Under the pieces are notes generated by a model. That model was not told the origin of the DNA. It made no database searches and worked only from the letters and a program-made list of their open reading frames with translations. A program made the translations under genes and the position numbers. This document shows positions 1-7,952 of a stretch of 64,000 nt of DNA, piece after piece. How positions within the stretch are numbered: position 1 is the stretch's first letter; every line of letters starts with the position of its first letter. Source of the DNA: Saprospiraceae bacterium (GTDB lineage: Bacteria > Bacteroidota > Bacteroidia > Chitinophagales > Saprospiraceae); NCBI GenBank assembly GCA_024103005.1, contig JAGFJA010000049.1, positions 19,539 to 83,538 of the forward strand, given 5' to 3'.

Positions 1-1
1 A

Positions 2-781
2 TATGGATTGACTGAGCAACAATTGTCCCTTCTAAAAGCATGTACGTTTATACCTCAAGGATATGATTCAGCAAAAGAAATTCGAAAGCCTGTACTTACT
101 ACATCTAAAAAAAGTACAATAGTTCCTGTTCGTGTCCGTATAAAATCCTTTGATCCGAATGAAGTAAGTGCGGAGACGTTGAAACTATTGGGTTTGAAGA
201 AAAATGTCATCAATGGGCTGATAAACTTCAGAAAATCAGGATTCAGATATAGAAGAAAAGAGGATTTATTAAAAATCTACACCATGGATGATGCCTCCTA
301 TAAAAAAATCGAACCCTATATTTATTTTGAACAACAACCCGAAAAAAAGTTCGAAAATGATATAAAAGCGAAGGTTATCCGACCGGTTGACATTAACAAA
401 GCTACTATGGAGAGTTTGATGGAGCTTCCCGGAATAGGTAAATACTATGCCGGGCAGATCCTCAGGTGGCGGGAAAGGCTGGGCGGATTTACGTGTCAGG
501 AACAAGTCAGATCTACCTATCATATACCTGATTCTGTCTTTTCAAAAATTTCGGCTTATATCCGGTTTGACACACCACCGCATAAAATTAATATCAATAC
601 TGCTGACATTGTCTCCCTTGCAAAGCATTACTATATCCATAAGAAAGAAGCCGTAATTATTGTCAGATACAGAGACCATCACGGTCCTTACAAAAAGATC
701 GAAGATTTACTTAATACAGGGGCAATAGACCGGGATTGGCTTAATAAAGCAGGACCTTATCTTTCCGTCGCAGATGAATAG
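2..781 (+). CDS. Helix-hairpin-helix (ComEA-like) protein, 5' partial
   Basis: The frame is open to the left edge of the window, so the N-terminus is missing; about 259 codons are visible. Three ComEA/HhH-type segments can be read: one around residues 50-90 (FDPNEVSAETL, then GFRYRRKEDLL), one around 128-170 with the clearest motif (INKATMESLMELPGIGKYYA then GGFTCQEQV), and a third near 195-240 (ININTADIVSLAKHY then GPYKKIEDLL). Such domains bind DNA without sequence preference in ComEA, but Bacteroidota carry many HhH proteins of unknown role with the same repeated layout. No signal peptide can be assessed because the start is lost. Family is clear, function is not; the downstream gene is on the other strand and gives no context. 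Confidence 0.75.
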   Translation, partial: YGLTEQQLSLLKACTFIPQGYDSAKEIRKPVLTTSKKSTIVPVRVRIKSFDPNEVSAETLKLLGLKKNVINGLINFRKSGFRYRRKEDLLKIYTMDDASYKKIEPYIYFEQQPEKKFENDIKAKVIRPVDINKATMESLMELPGIGKYYAGQILRWRERLGGFTCQEQVRSTYHIPDSVFSKISAYIRFDTPPHKININTADIVSLAKHYYIHKKEAVIIVRYRDHHGPYKKIEDLLNTGAIDRDWLNKAGPYLSVADE

Positions 782-787
782 CCTATC

Positions 788-1555
788 CTATTTCCTTCCT
801 GACCTATCAATGAGCATGGCACTGCCCTGCTGTGTAGATGTCACCAGAATATCCTGTATATTTACGTGTGGCGGACGTGTTATTATAAAGTGAATAATTT
901 CGGCGACATCGTCGGCATTAAGCGGTGTAAAATCATCATATATTCTTGCCTTTTCCTGGTCACCGTCAAAGCGAACGAGGGAAAACTCAGTGTCTTCGAC
1001 CGCTCCCGGGCTGACGGATGACACCCTGATACCATATTTATACAAATCCATTCGCATAGCCCTTGTCAAGGCTTCAACAGCGAATTTAGTCGCATTGTAA
1101 ACATTTCCCTTAGGATAGGTTTCCTTACCTGCTGTAGAACCGAGATTCAGGATGTGGCCCCGCCCTCTTGTAACCATTTGCGGGCTCACCAAACGTGTCA
1201 TAAATAACAAACCCTTAATATTTGTATCAATCATCTGATTCCAATGTTCAAAGGAGCCGGTATGGATCTCATCCAATCCTTTAGCAAGTCCGGCATTATT
1301 GATAAGGACGTCCACATCCTTGTATTGCTCAGGCAGGCTGTTCCAGAAGGATTGACACGCATTTAAATCCCTGACATCAAAGTCATAAATCAGAATTTCG
1401 TTGGCACTTTGAGCTACCAGGTCATTCTTTAGAGATGTCAGCTTATTGAGTCGCCGACCGGTAAGAATCAGCCTGCATTCCATACTTTTATTCAGCAAGG
1501 AAGCGGTTGCACGCCCAATGCCGGAGGTTGCACCTGTTATCAAGATTGTTTTCAT
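788..1555 (-). CDS. SDR family NAD(P)-dependent oxidoreductase
   Basis: Classical short-chain dehydrogenase of 255 residues, the usual length. The cofactor motif TGATSGIG lies at residues 7-14, NNAG at 86-89, and the catalytic Ser140, Tyr153 and Lys157 (YNATK) are all present. The C-terminal part (SVSPGAVEDTEFS) resembles the YdfG / serine 3-dehydrogenase branch, which reduces 3-hydroxy acids or short aldehydes, but the substrate cannot be fixed from sequence. The start codon overlaps the stop of the upstream TlpA-like gene by four bases (ATGA), so both are probably translated from one message. Nothing looks truncated. Confidence 0.88.
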   Translation of the reverse strand: MKTILITGATSGIGRATASLLNKSMECRLILTGRRLNKLTSLKNDLVAQSANEILIYDFDVRDLNACQSFWNSLPEQYKDVDVLINNAGLAKGLDEIHTGSFEHWNQMIDTNIKGLLFMTRLVSPQMVTRGRGHILNLGSTAGKETYPKGNVYNATKFAVEALTRAMRMDLYKYGIRVSSVSPGAVEDTEFSLVRFDGDQEKARIYDDFTPLNADDVAEIIHFIITRPPHVNIQDILVTSTQQGSAMLIDRSGRK

Positions 1556-2871
1556 AACTTTAATAAATTTACAACGTCCTGAGAAAATTCTTTCTTAAAA
1601 ACGGCATACTCCAGCGTGGCAGGACCGCTAAAACCGGCACTTACCTTAACAACCTTATTGTTCCTGTCAAGAAATATCATAGTCGGGTAAGCTTTTATCC
1701 CGGAAATAAAAGGAACCTTAGATGAAGCCTCCTTATCCGCCATTCCTGCCCAAAGAATCGGATATGGCAATTGTAATGACTTCCGGTAATTCTTTAACAG
1801 TGTTCGCACTTTGTTTGTATCCCGATAAGCTTCAAAAGCAAGAGCTATTACCTTGATATCCTGATTCTGATGATTGGTCAAATATTCTTTTAAAAACCTC
1901 GCCTCATCCTTACAGTTATGACACCAAGTTCCCATAATGGTAATAATTTTGGGCTTCCCTGAAAATTCAGGATCGTCGAGGCTTATCAACTTTCCCGTTT
2001 CGTCTGGAAATTTGAAGTTCGCAACAGCGCCGGGAACAGCCCTTGTTAACAACCCTGCATCCGGAAGCTGAGCACTATCTTGCCTGATAGCTGTCCATGT
2101 AGCTCTGCCGGTCAACCCGGAATAAAACAATCCTTCTATGTGATCCATATCTTTAATCTTTCCCGTCACCAGATAGGCAGTTCCCCCATTGAAACCACTT
2201 AATAAGATTCGGTCAGATTGCACCGTACCTTCCATAAATCCATAGTCACCCGTCGGAGACGCAAATGTACCTGTCAGATGATTTAATTTTTGGGCAAACT
2301 GACCAATGAGGTTTTCCGTTTCACCATTTGATTCGAAAGTCACCTTCCATTTTCCTGAAATATCGCCGGCAGGCTTATCTTTGAGCAAAGTGAACCGATA
2401 GTCCTTACCGGCAAGTCCCCGGAAAGGAATCCGCCATTTTTTTCTTGGGTTATACCAGGCACCCGTCATTATTCCATCTTCGACTTCTGCAAAAATATAC
2501 GTATCGAAGGCAACAAAATTAATCCGAACCGTATCTCTACCTGTCTTTCTGCTTCGTCCATAAAAAGTCTCTTCAGCGCGGACAGTATCACTTCCATTCA
2601 TAAAATCCACTACCATACTGTCACCCATGTAGCTGACCAAAAAGTTGAAAGGCAGGACACCATCTGTAAATGCTTTGGAAATAGTAATATCCTGATCGTT
2701 GCCAACCTTTGAAATGTTGCGGGCTAAAGGATTGTTCTCATCCAGATACAATTCGCCACGCCAAACACCCGGCATCAATTCATCATAATTTTGGCTGGTA
2801 GTAATGCAGGAAGAAAGATTTATTATGAAATACAGGGCTAAAATTCCCAACAAATGTTTAATTTTTGTCAT
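1552..2871 (-). CDS. TlpA-family thioredoxin-fold lipoprotein
   Basis: 439 residues. An N-terminal signal with lipobox ending in Cys22 (INLSSC) marks it as an exported lipoprotein. Residues about 30-270 form a beta-rich region without a family I recognise; the last 150 residues are a TlpA/ResA-type thioredoxin domain with the active site Cys317-His-Asn-Cys320 in GTWCHNC. Proteins of this kind act as membrane-anchored periplasmic thiol-disulfide reductases, for example in cytochrome maturation or stress. The N-terminal region probably supplies a partner or substrate binding function. It overlaps the following SDR gene by ATGA and so leads a two-gene operon. Confidence 0.85.
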   Translation of the reverse strand: MTKIKHLLGILALYFIINLSSCITTSQNYDELMPGVWRGELYLDENNPLARNISKVGNDQDITISKAFTDGVLPFNFLVSYMGDSMVVDFMNGSDTVRAEETFYGRSRKTGRDTVRINFVAFDTYIFAEVEDGIMTGAWYNPRKKWRIPFRGLAGKDYRFTLLKDKPAGDISGKWKVTFESNGETENLIGQFAQKLNHLTGTFASPTGDYGFMEGTVQSDRILLSGFNGGTAYLVTGKIKDMDHIEGLFYSGLTGRATWTAIRQDSAQLPDAGLLTRAVPGAVANFKFPDETGKLISLDDPEFSGKPKIITIMGTWCHNCKDEARFLKEYLTNHQNQDIKVIALAFEAYRDTNKVRTLLKNYRKSLQLPYPILWAGMADKEASSKVPFISGIKAYPTMIFLDRNNKVVKVSAGFSGPATLEYAVFKKEFSQDVVNLLKL

Positions 2872-2974
2872 CCTTCAAATATATAGAAATCAATAAACGG
2901 ATGATTAAAAATTTTTTACCATGCTATTTCCCAAAAAGGAAATGTCTTATCTTTTATCTTATTTTGAGATAAAA

Positions 2975-3499
2975 TCAGGATTTATCACCGACAAACTGCT
3001 GGCCCTGATTTTTGAAAAGGATATTAAAAGATGTCAAAGAGCCATATATCCTGGTAATATATTGCTGCATATTCACCTTGTCTTCGTCTGTCATGGCAGG
3101 ATGGCTGTTGACGCGTTGCTCCATAACTCTTAACCTATCACGCAACATCACAATCTTATGAAAGAAAGTTTCAATAGGAATTTCTTTAGACTTTAGGGAG
3201 GGATTTGAAGGTTTTAACTCCATAATGCCGCCCTTCCATTTGTCTCCCAAAGGAACAATTTCAGAAATATCAGACCATTGCTTCAGAATGCGTATAAGGG
3301 ATTTCTCTGCCTCCGAAAAATCGACTTCTTCCGCAGCTTCTATTTTTTCTATAACAGAAAATCGATCATAGTTCTTTGCGATTTGTTTAATTCCATAAGT
3401 CATAAAACAAATGTCATAGTTATCCTGATTCAACTTAATCACCACACCATCACCATAGGAAGGGTGGCTAATTCTCGAACCTACGCCAAAAATCTCCAT
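2975..3499 (-). CDS. Hypothetical protein with small SH3-like N-terminus
   Basis: 174 residues, cytoplasmic (no signal or membrane segment). The first 45 residues (GVGSRISHPSYGDGVV and following) resemble the SH3-like tail found at the C-terminus of UvrD/PcrA helicases and in CarD-type proteins, which has been linked to RNA polymerase binding; the similarity is short and I treat it as suggestive. The rest is charged and helical, with no known motif. It stands alone between a divergent-free gap and the TlpA-like operon. Function unknown. Confidence 0.7.
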   Translation of the reverse strand: MEIFGVGSRISHPSYGDGVVIKLNQDNYDICFMTYGIKQIAKNYDRFSVIEKIEAAEEVDFSEAEKSLIRILKQWSDISEIVPLGDKWKGGIMELKPSNPSLKSKEIPIETFFHKIVMLRDRLRVMEQRVNSHPAMTDEDKVNMQQYITRIYGSLTSFNILFKNQGQQFVGDKS

Positions 3500-3649
3500 A
3501 TTTTCAATTTATATTTTCCGAATGTAAAGTAAAGACAACTTAGTCAAAACCTAAGAATAAATATATAAATTTTTAAGCAAATAGCATTTGAATCATTTAT
3601 AATTAGCTTATCGTATGATGCTTATACATAGCACCATATCATAAAATTT

Positions 3650-4231
3650 TTAAAAACTGCAAAGAGCTTCATACAATTGGGCCATGGGAAGTCCCATGAT
3701 ATTGCTGTAAGAGCCCTTGATCCCATGCACCCTGCAAAGCCCTATCCAATCCTGAATTCCATAAGCGCCTGCCTTATCCATAGGAGAATAATGCTTTATA
3801 TAAAAATTTATTTCACTATCAGTCAGATTTGCAAAATTGACTTTGGAAACTTCACTGAATGAAAACTGCTTACCCGGACTGACAAGTGCAACACCGGTAA
3901 CAACAATGTGAACTTCACCGGAGAGGTTTTTTAAAATATTCCTTGCATCATCCTCATCAACCGGTTTTCCGATTAAATCACCTTTTAAAATCACTACGCT
4001 GTCGGCTCCGATAACAAGTGCTTTATCATCCGATAGAGCCGCAAGTGCAGCTTCTGCTTTTTTCCTTGCCAGGTATTCAGGGACATTTTCAGGTGTAAGG
4101 TCAGCCGGGTAATCTTCAGGAACTTCATTATTTAAAATTTTGAATTTAAATCCTGCCAGTGTCATCAACTCTGACCTTCTCGGACTTTTTGATGAAAGAT
4201 ATAAATTGTAACCTCTGAAAGTTTCATCCAT
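3650..4231 (-). CDS. maf: Maf-like nucleoside triphosphate pyrophosphatase
   Basis: 193 residues, full length for the family. The Maf signature is near the N-terminus (LSSKSPRRSELMTLAG), followed by ADSVV and GKPVDEDDA, which form the nucleotide and metal site. Maf proteins hydrolyse non-canonical or specific NTPs (dTTP/UTP in the YhdE type) to the monophosphate and pyrophosphate and affect cell division in some bacteria. The gene is 41 bases behind the prenyltransferase gene on the same strand and probably shares its transcript. The subfamily (YhdE or YceF) is not decided here. Confidence 0.92.
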   Translation of the reverse strand: MDETFRGYNLYLSSKSPRRSELMTLAGFKFKILNNEVPEDYPADLTPENVPEYLARKKAEAALAALSDDKALVIGADSVVILKGDLIGKPVDEDDARNILKNLSGEVHIVVTGVALVSPGKQFSFSEVSKVNFANLTDSEINFYIKHYSPMDKAGAYGIQDWIGLCRVHGIKGSYSNIMGLPMAQLYEALCSF

Positions 4232-4272
4232 AAATCAAATATTTAAAAAAGTAGTTCTCATGATTCCGGGAA

Positions 4273-5199
4273 TTATACCAGCATAAAAAGGAGCCCGAGA
4301 ATCAGGAAAATTTTAACAAGAGAACTAAGTTTTGCATACAATTCCTTTCCCTTGTACTTCCGATAAGTCCACCACAATCCAATAATATAAATAATAATAT
4401 ATATAATTATGGCAATCAGAATATTACTGCTCATATTCTCTTTCAATCTCAAACCATTCAAGGCAAGAAAAAGGAGTCCGTAAAGCATAAAATAGAACCT
4501 GATAATTCTATTGCTTACAGCCAAGCCCAGTTTAATAGGGATAGTCTTGGCGCCTTGCTGGAGGTCGCCTTCCACGTCTTCACAGTCTTTAATCAATTCG
4601 CGATTAAGGACTAAAAGGAAACAAAATACGCCTATGCACCAGAAAGCATAAGTCAGTTGAAGGTAATCTTTAGGAAATGAAGTGCTTAAGAGTCGGATAT
4701 TGGTTTTTTCTACCCAAAATCCTACCAATGTTATGGCACCGCATAGCAGGGCTATGATAAAATTGCCCCAAAAGAAACTTTTTTTGAGATACTTTGAATA
4801 AAAATATAGCATCAACATTGCCAAAACAGGTATCAGCAAGGAGGACCACTCATAATACTTTACCACAAGATACACTGAAATTAAAAATGCAACCGTATTG
4901 AGGAAAAAGTACAGTATTTGTGCCTGCCGAAGCGAAACATACAGTGGAATCAGGGTTCTATCCGGCTTATTGATTAAGTCAATTTCATAATCAAGCATAT
5001 CATTGATGACGTTGCCGGCTCCAAGGATTAACATACCTGCAAAAATCATCCACAGGTAATCCATCCATCCTACTGTCGGTTCAATATGATGAATATCGAG
5101 ATACCGAAGCAGAATAATCCGTGCCACCATCAACGCAGCAAAGACAATTAAGGCATTGAGCGGCCTTGTTAGCCTAAGCATTTTCAATACAAGGGTCAT
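4273..5199 (-). CDS. UbiA-family prenyltransferase (GGGP synthase-like)
   Basis: 308 residues with about eight hydrophobic segments, as in UbiA intramembrane prenyltransferases. The first Asp-rich motif is visible as NDMLDYEIDLINKPDR and the second as DCEDVEGDLQQGAKTIP. The close spacing and the NKPDR signature resemble the geranylgeranylglycerol-phosphate geranylgeranyltransferase group that Bacteroidota often carry next to maf and a KdsC-type phosphatase; a quinone pathway enzyme is the alternative. The enzyme would sit in the inner membrane and transfer a polyprenyl chain. Followed by maf after 41 bases. Confidence 0.82.
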   Translation of the reverse strand: MTLVLKMLRLTRPLNALIVFAALMVARIILLRYLDIHHIEPTVGWMDYLWMIFAGMLILGAGNVINDMLDYEIDLINKPDRTLIPLYVSLRQAQILYFFLNTVAFLISVYLVVKYYEWSSLLIPVLAMLMLYFYSKYLKKSFFWGNFIIALLCGAITLVGFWVEKTNIRLLSTSFPKDYLQLTYAFWCIGVFCFLLVLNRELIKDCEDVEGDLQQGAKTIPIKLGLAVSNRIIRFYFMLYGLLFLALNGLRLKENMSSNILIAIIIYIIIYIIGLWWTYRKYKGKELYAKLSSLVKIFLILGLLFMLV

Positions 5200-5325
5200 G
5201 GCTTAAAGGTAGGTATTGTAAGCCATATATTATCCACTTGCCTCCTGAATTAGGTAAATTTTAAGCTAAATTAACTTTGAAAGGGATATCTGAATTAAAT
5301 GTATTTGCAGCGTCAATGCCGGATT

Positions 5326-5853
5326 TTAAACGCCAAATTTTTCGCCCTCATTGAATTCTTCCCAGCATCCCTGAATCTTCATTACTTTTTCGATGACATC
5401 TCTTACGCAGCCCCTCCCTCCGTCATATCCTGATACAAACCGGGCAATTTCAAGGACTTCGACAACGGCATCTCTTGGTGCTGCTGCAACACCGACCCTT
5501 TTCATAACAGGGATATCAATCAAGTCATCCCCCATATATAAAATTTCTTTGTCTTTCAATTTATGTTTCAGTACAAATTGGTCATAGGCATCCATTTTGA
5601 ACAAAACTCCGGAGTATATATCTTCAATCCCAAGAAGGTTGAGTCTCGCTGAAACTCCCTTACTCCTGCCACCTGTTATGATGCCTATTTTGTAGCCATT
5701 TGAAACTGCCCGTCTAAGAGCAAATCCGTCACGCACATTCATGGTTCGCGTTTGGTCACCATTTTCCCATAAATGTACCAAAGAATCAGTCATTACTCCG
5801 TCAACATCGAAAATGAAGGCTTTGATATGATGCATTCCATCTAACAAGGTCAT
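5326..5853 (-). CDS. kdsC: KDO 8-phosphate phosphatase, HAD IIIA family
   Basis: 175 residues. HAD motif I is FDVDGVMTDS with nucleophile Asp16 and acid/base Asp18; motif II is ITGGRS, and motif III is GDDLID. The lack of a cap domain and the length fit KdsC, which removes phosphate from 3-deoxy-D-manno-octulosonate 8-phosphate to give KDO for lipid A core synthesis. The start used begins MTLLDG; an internal Met7 is an alternative. It begins six bases after the stop of iscX, so it is read from the fdx-iscX message. Related HAD phosphatases with other sugars cannot be excluded by sequence alone. Confidence 0.85.
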   Translation of the reverse strand: MTLLDGMHHIKAFIFDVDGVMTDSLVHLWENGDQTRTMNVRDGFALRRAVSNGYKIGIITGGRSKGVSARLNLLGIEDIYSGVLFKMDAYDQFVLKHKLKDKEILYMGDDLIDIPVMKRVGVAAAPRDAVVEVLEIARFVSGYDGGRGCVRDVIEKVMKIQGCWEEFNEGEKFGV

Positions 5854-5859
5854 ATAAAT

Positions 5860-6099
5860 TTATTGATTGTCACGCCATTCATATACCCATTGAGTTTGAA
5901 TCTGTTCAAGATGACCTTCAGAACAATCTTCTCTCGTACCTGTGAAATTAGGCAACTCAAGAACCCATTCGATCAGGTCAGTAAACCGGATTCTGTAAAT
6001 TTTACTTTCAGAAAATTCGTCGCCGAATTTTTCATACAGCCCCATAGCTATATCCTCGTGGTCGTGCCAACCTATTGGAATGTCTTCAAGATTCTTCAT
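5860..6099 (-). CDS. iscX: Fe-S cluster assembly protein IscX
   Basis: 79 residues, with the acidic composition and conserved IscX features: DIPIGWHDHEDIA near the start, then RFTDLIEWVLELPNF and a C-terminal QTQWVYEWRDNQ. IscX binds iron and the desulfurase IscS and modulates sulfur transfer. It follows the 2Fe-2S ferredoxin gene by 29 bases, as at the end of proteobacterial isc operons, but no iscS, iscU, hscA or hscB lies in the window. kdsC starts six bases downstream. Recognition is firm because of length and the conserved tryptophans. Confidence 0.9.
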   Translation of the reverse strand: MKNLEDIPIGWHDHEDIAMGLYEKFGDEFSESKIYRIRFTDLIEWVLELPNFTGTREDCSEGHLEQIQTQWVYEWRDNQ

Positions 6100-6128
6100 A
6101 AGTATTTAATAATTTCAAACAACAGTAA

Positions 6129-6467
6129 TTAGTGTTCATGTCCGATAATATTGCTTTGGTCGGGAATTTCGACGACAATTTCAGCCTCATCGGACAGAAT
6201 TATGCACTGGCAGCCCAGACGGCTGTTGAGTTTAGGATTGATAGCTCTGTCGATAAAGTCTTCTTCCTTGTCAGAAATTTCTTCCAAATCATCTTCACCT
6301 TCATGTATGTACACATGACATGTACTGCAGGCACAAACTCCCCCACAGTTATGATTGAGATGAATATCATTTTCTTCAGCCACCTCGAGAATACTCAAAC
6401 CTTCTTCCACATTTTCAATAACTACATCGGGTTGCTTATCTTCAAATTTAAATGTAACTTTTGCCAT
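6129..6467 (-). CDS. fdx: Adrenodoxin-type 2Fe-2S ferredoxin
   Basis: 112 residues from the Met of MAKVTF, preferred over an upstream in-frame Met (6482) because MAKVTF matches the family N-terminus. The cluster ligands are Cys41, Cys47, Cys50 (CGGVCACSTCH) and Cys86. This is the Isc-type/adrenodoxin-like ferredoxin that donates electrons during Fe-S assembly and to other oxidoreductases. It is first in a minus-strand series fdx, iscX, kdsC. An acidic stretch (HEGEDDLEEISDKEED) matches the partner-binding helix of the family. Confidence 0.9.
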   Translation of the reverse strand: MAKVTFKFEDKQPDVVIENVEEGLSILEVAEENDIHLNHNCGGVCACSTCHVYIHEGEDDLEEISDKEEDFIDRAINPKLNSRLGCQCIILSDEAEIVVEIPDQSNIIGHEH

Positions 6468-6682
6468 ACTAATATAAAACACAAAAATAGTGTTTATTTA
6501 TATTTATTCTAATTTAGTTACTCAAACAAACAATCCGGTAGATAGTTCAGATAAATGTAAATTGCCTGAAAATTCAATAAAACCGGCATATTTTCCCAAT
6601 ACAAGATACCAACCTAAGCATACAAAGGCTCACAGTTTAAAAACAAGCTATCGGAAATATTAAGAAAACCTCATAATTGAAA

Positions 6683-6908
6683 TTATCTTACAAACACTAC
6701 CTGAATTACTTTAAGTATAAGTCTCAAAGTAAAACCCCACCATGCCATAGTACAAGCCTGCTTTGCCTTTCTTTGTTCTGTGTCCCTCTTATTAAAGTAT
6801 AATTCCAGCTATGGGTATGCAGAAAGAAAGTATTTTTAACCCTATACCGAGTTCTTCTTCTTCTATTGGTTCATAGTCAAAATCAGAGAAGTTGTTTTTG
6901 TCTGTCAT
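6683..6908 (-). pseudogene. Small membrane protein gene with a frameshift
   Basis: From ATG at 6908 the frame reads MTDKNNFSDFDYEP, an acidic EEEE stretch, then GIGLKILSFCIPIAGIIL and stops at TAA (6794-6792), 38 codons. One base over, the following frame continues NKRDTEQRKAKQACT then MAWWGFTLRLILKVIQVV and stops at 6683. Together the two pieces match a common Bacteroidota small-protein layout: acidic head, first membrane segment ending LILYF-NK, basic lysine-rich loop, Ala-Leu-Trp-Gly-Phe segment. Restoring one more CTTTA copy at the junction (ATTATACTTTAATAAG) would give GIILYFNKR in one frame, so a 5-base slippage loss is the simplest reading. It starts 10 bases behind the DUF2085 gene, suggesting one operon. 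A sequencing error is possible. Confidence 0.6.
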
Positions 6909-6918
6909 GATACTTTTT

Positions 6919-7263
6919 TTATTTGATGATTAATAATATTTGATCGCCAATAAATTGCCCGACGATTGAAATCATTGACATACTGCCGATCCCTGCCATC
7001 AAGCCGGTGATTACACGAAGAACATTATTGCTTTCACGGTTAAATATTGCCTGTGTCAATCCATCCAAAAAGGTAGGAAGAATTAAGGCTATTGTCACCC
7101 AAATATTTAAACTTATGAAGTCAAAGAGAAATAACGGAAAACTGAGATATCCCAGGTGTATGCCTGTACAACGGGCACATACCGGAAACTGTTTCCCTCG
7201 CCAGAAAAAAGAACGATGGGGCAACCTGTGGCAAGCAGTCAGTTGGATCTTGAATTTTTCCAT
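6919..7263 (-). CDS. DUF2085 membrane protein
   Basis: 114 residues. Conserved DUF2085 features are Cys11-His12-Arg13 and the CARCTG motif with Cys29 and Cys32, followed by about three hydrophobic segments (roughly 36-53, 56-72 and 85-110). The conserved cysteines suggest metal or redox chemistry but no biochemical role is established for the family. Transcribed on the minus strand just before the frameshifted small membrane gene. Confidence 0.85.
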   Translation of the reverse strand: MEKFKIQLTACHRLPHRSFFWRGKQFPVCARCTGIHLGYLSFPLFLFDFISLNIWVTIALILPTFLDGLTQAIFNRESNNVLRVITGLMAGIGSMSMISIVGQFIGDQILLIIK

Positions 7264-7952
7264 ATCAATAAGGCATTTTTATATTCCACTTATTAAATTT
7301 AAACATCATCAATACCACACTGCGAATTACTTATATTTTCCAATGTGATCATCCCGATAAATTAAATTCGAATTAAAAAAAATATATTAACTCCTTGGAT
7401 TATTTACAGAAATTCATTCTATAAATAGTCTCAACAGTAAAAATAATTTAAATTATTTTAAAATCCTTATTTATTTGGTTTAAATTTAATTTTTTACTAA
7501 CCTACATAATTCAATACGCTCATTTTCAAGATAATTAATCCAAAACATTTAATTTATTCCCTATTGAGAGATTTCCTTTGATAGTCAAAATATCATTCTT
7601 AAAACTATTTTTTTTACTAAAAAATATTTTTTTTCATAGCATTTTATATCTTTACTAAGGCTATTTTTAAAAAGCCATGGAAAATCTATATTAAAAAAAG
7701 CATTGCCCGATTTTAAATACCGGATTATTTATAAATAGGCGCGGGTTAATTCATTCTATTGTGTCACTCATTTATTTCAATCACGGTATTTAATTTTGAT
7801 TTCCGGGAAGCAATTATTTTCCAAAGTTGATTTGCTCAATAGTCAACCGAAAATAGATTAAATATTTTGAGCAAATCATTTTTCAATATGTTTTTTAAAT
7901 ATAATCCATGCAGAATAGCCGGCCAAGCCCAAACTGTTAAAACCTATATCAC
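7264..7952. other. AT-rich intergenic region before the AAA+ gene
   Basis: No coding frame of useful length on either strand. It holds long A and T runs, a small hairpin (GGCTATTTTTAAAAAGCC near 7663-7680), and a perfect 12-bp inverted repeat listed separately. It separates the divergent DUF2085 and AAA+ genes, so both promoters should lie here. Confidence 0.6.
7828..7878. repeat. Perfect 12-bp inverted repeat upstream of AAA+ gene
   Basis: TGATTTGCTCAA at 7828-7839 and its exact reverse complement TTGAGCAAATCA at 7867-7878, separated by 27 bases, ending 75 bases before the AAA+ start codon. No T-run follows, so it is not a typical terminator. It could be a regulator binding site pair or a 5' UTR hairpin; both are inference. 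Confidence 0.6.

Noticed and set aside
6787..6800. Programmed +1 frameshift of the prfB type at CTT-TAA
   Set aside because: The stop is TAA rather than the RF2-specific TGA and no Shine-Dalgarno-like spacer element precedes it. The 5-base contraction explains the protein better, so it was annotated as a broken gene with the alternative mentioned.
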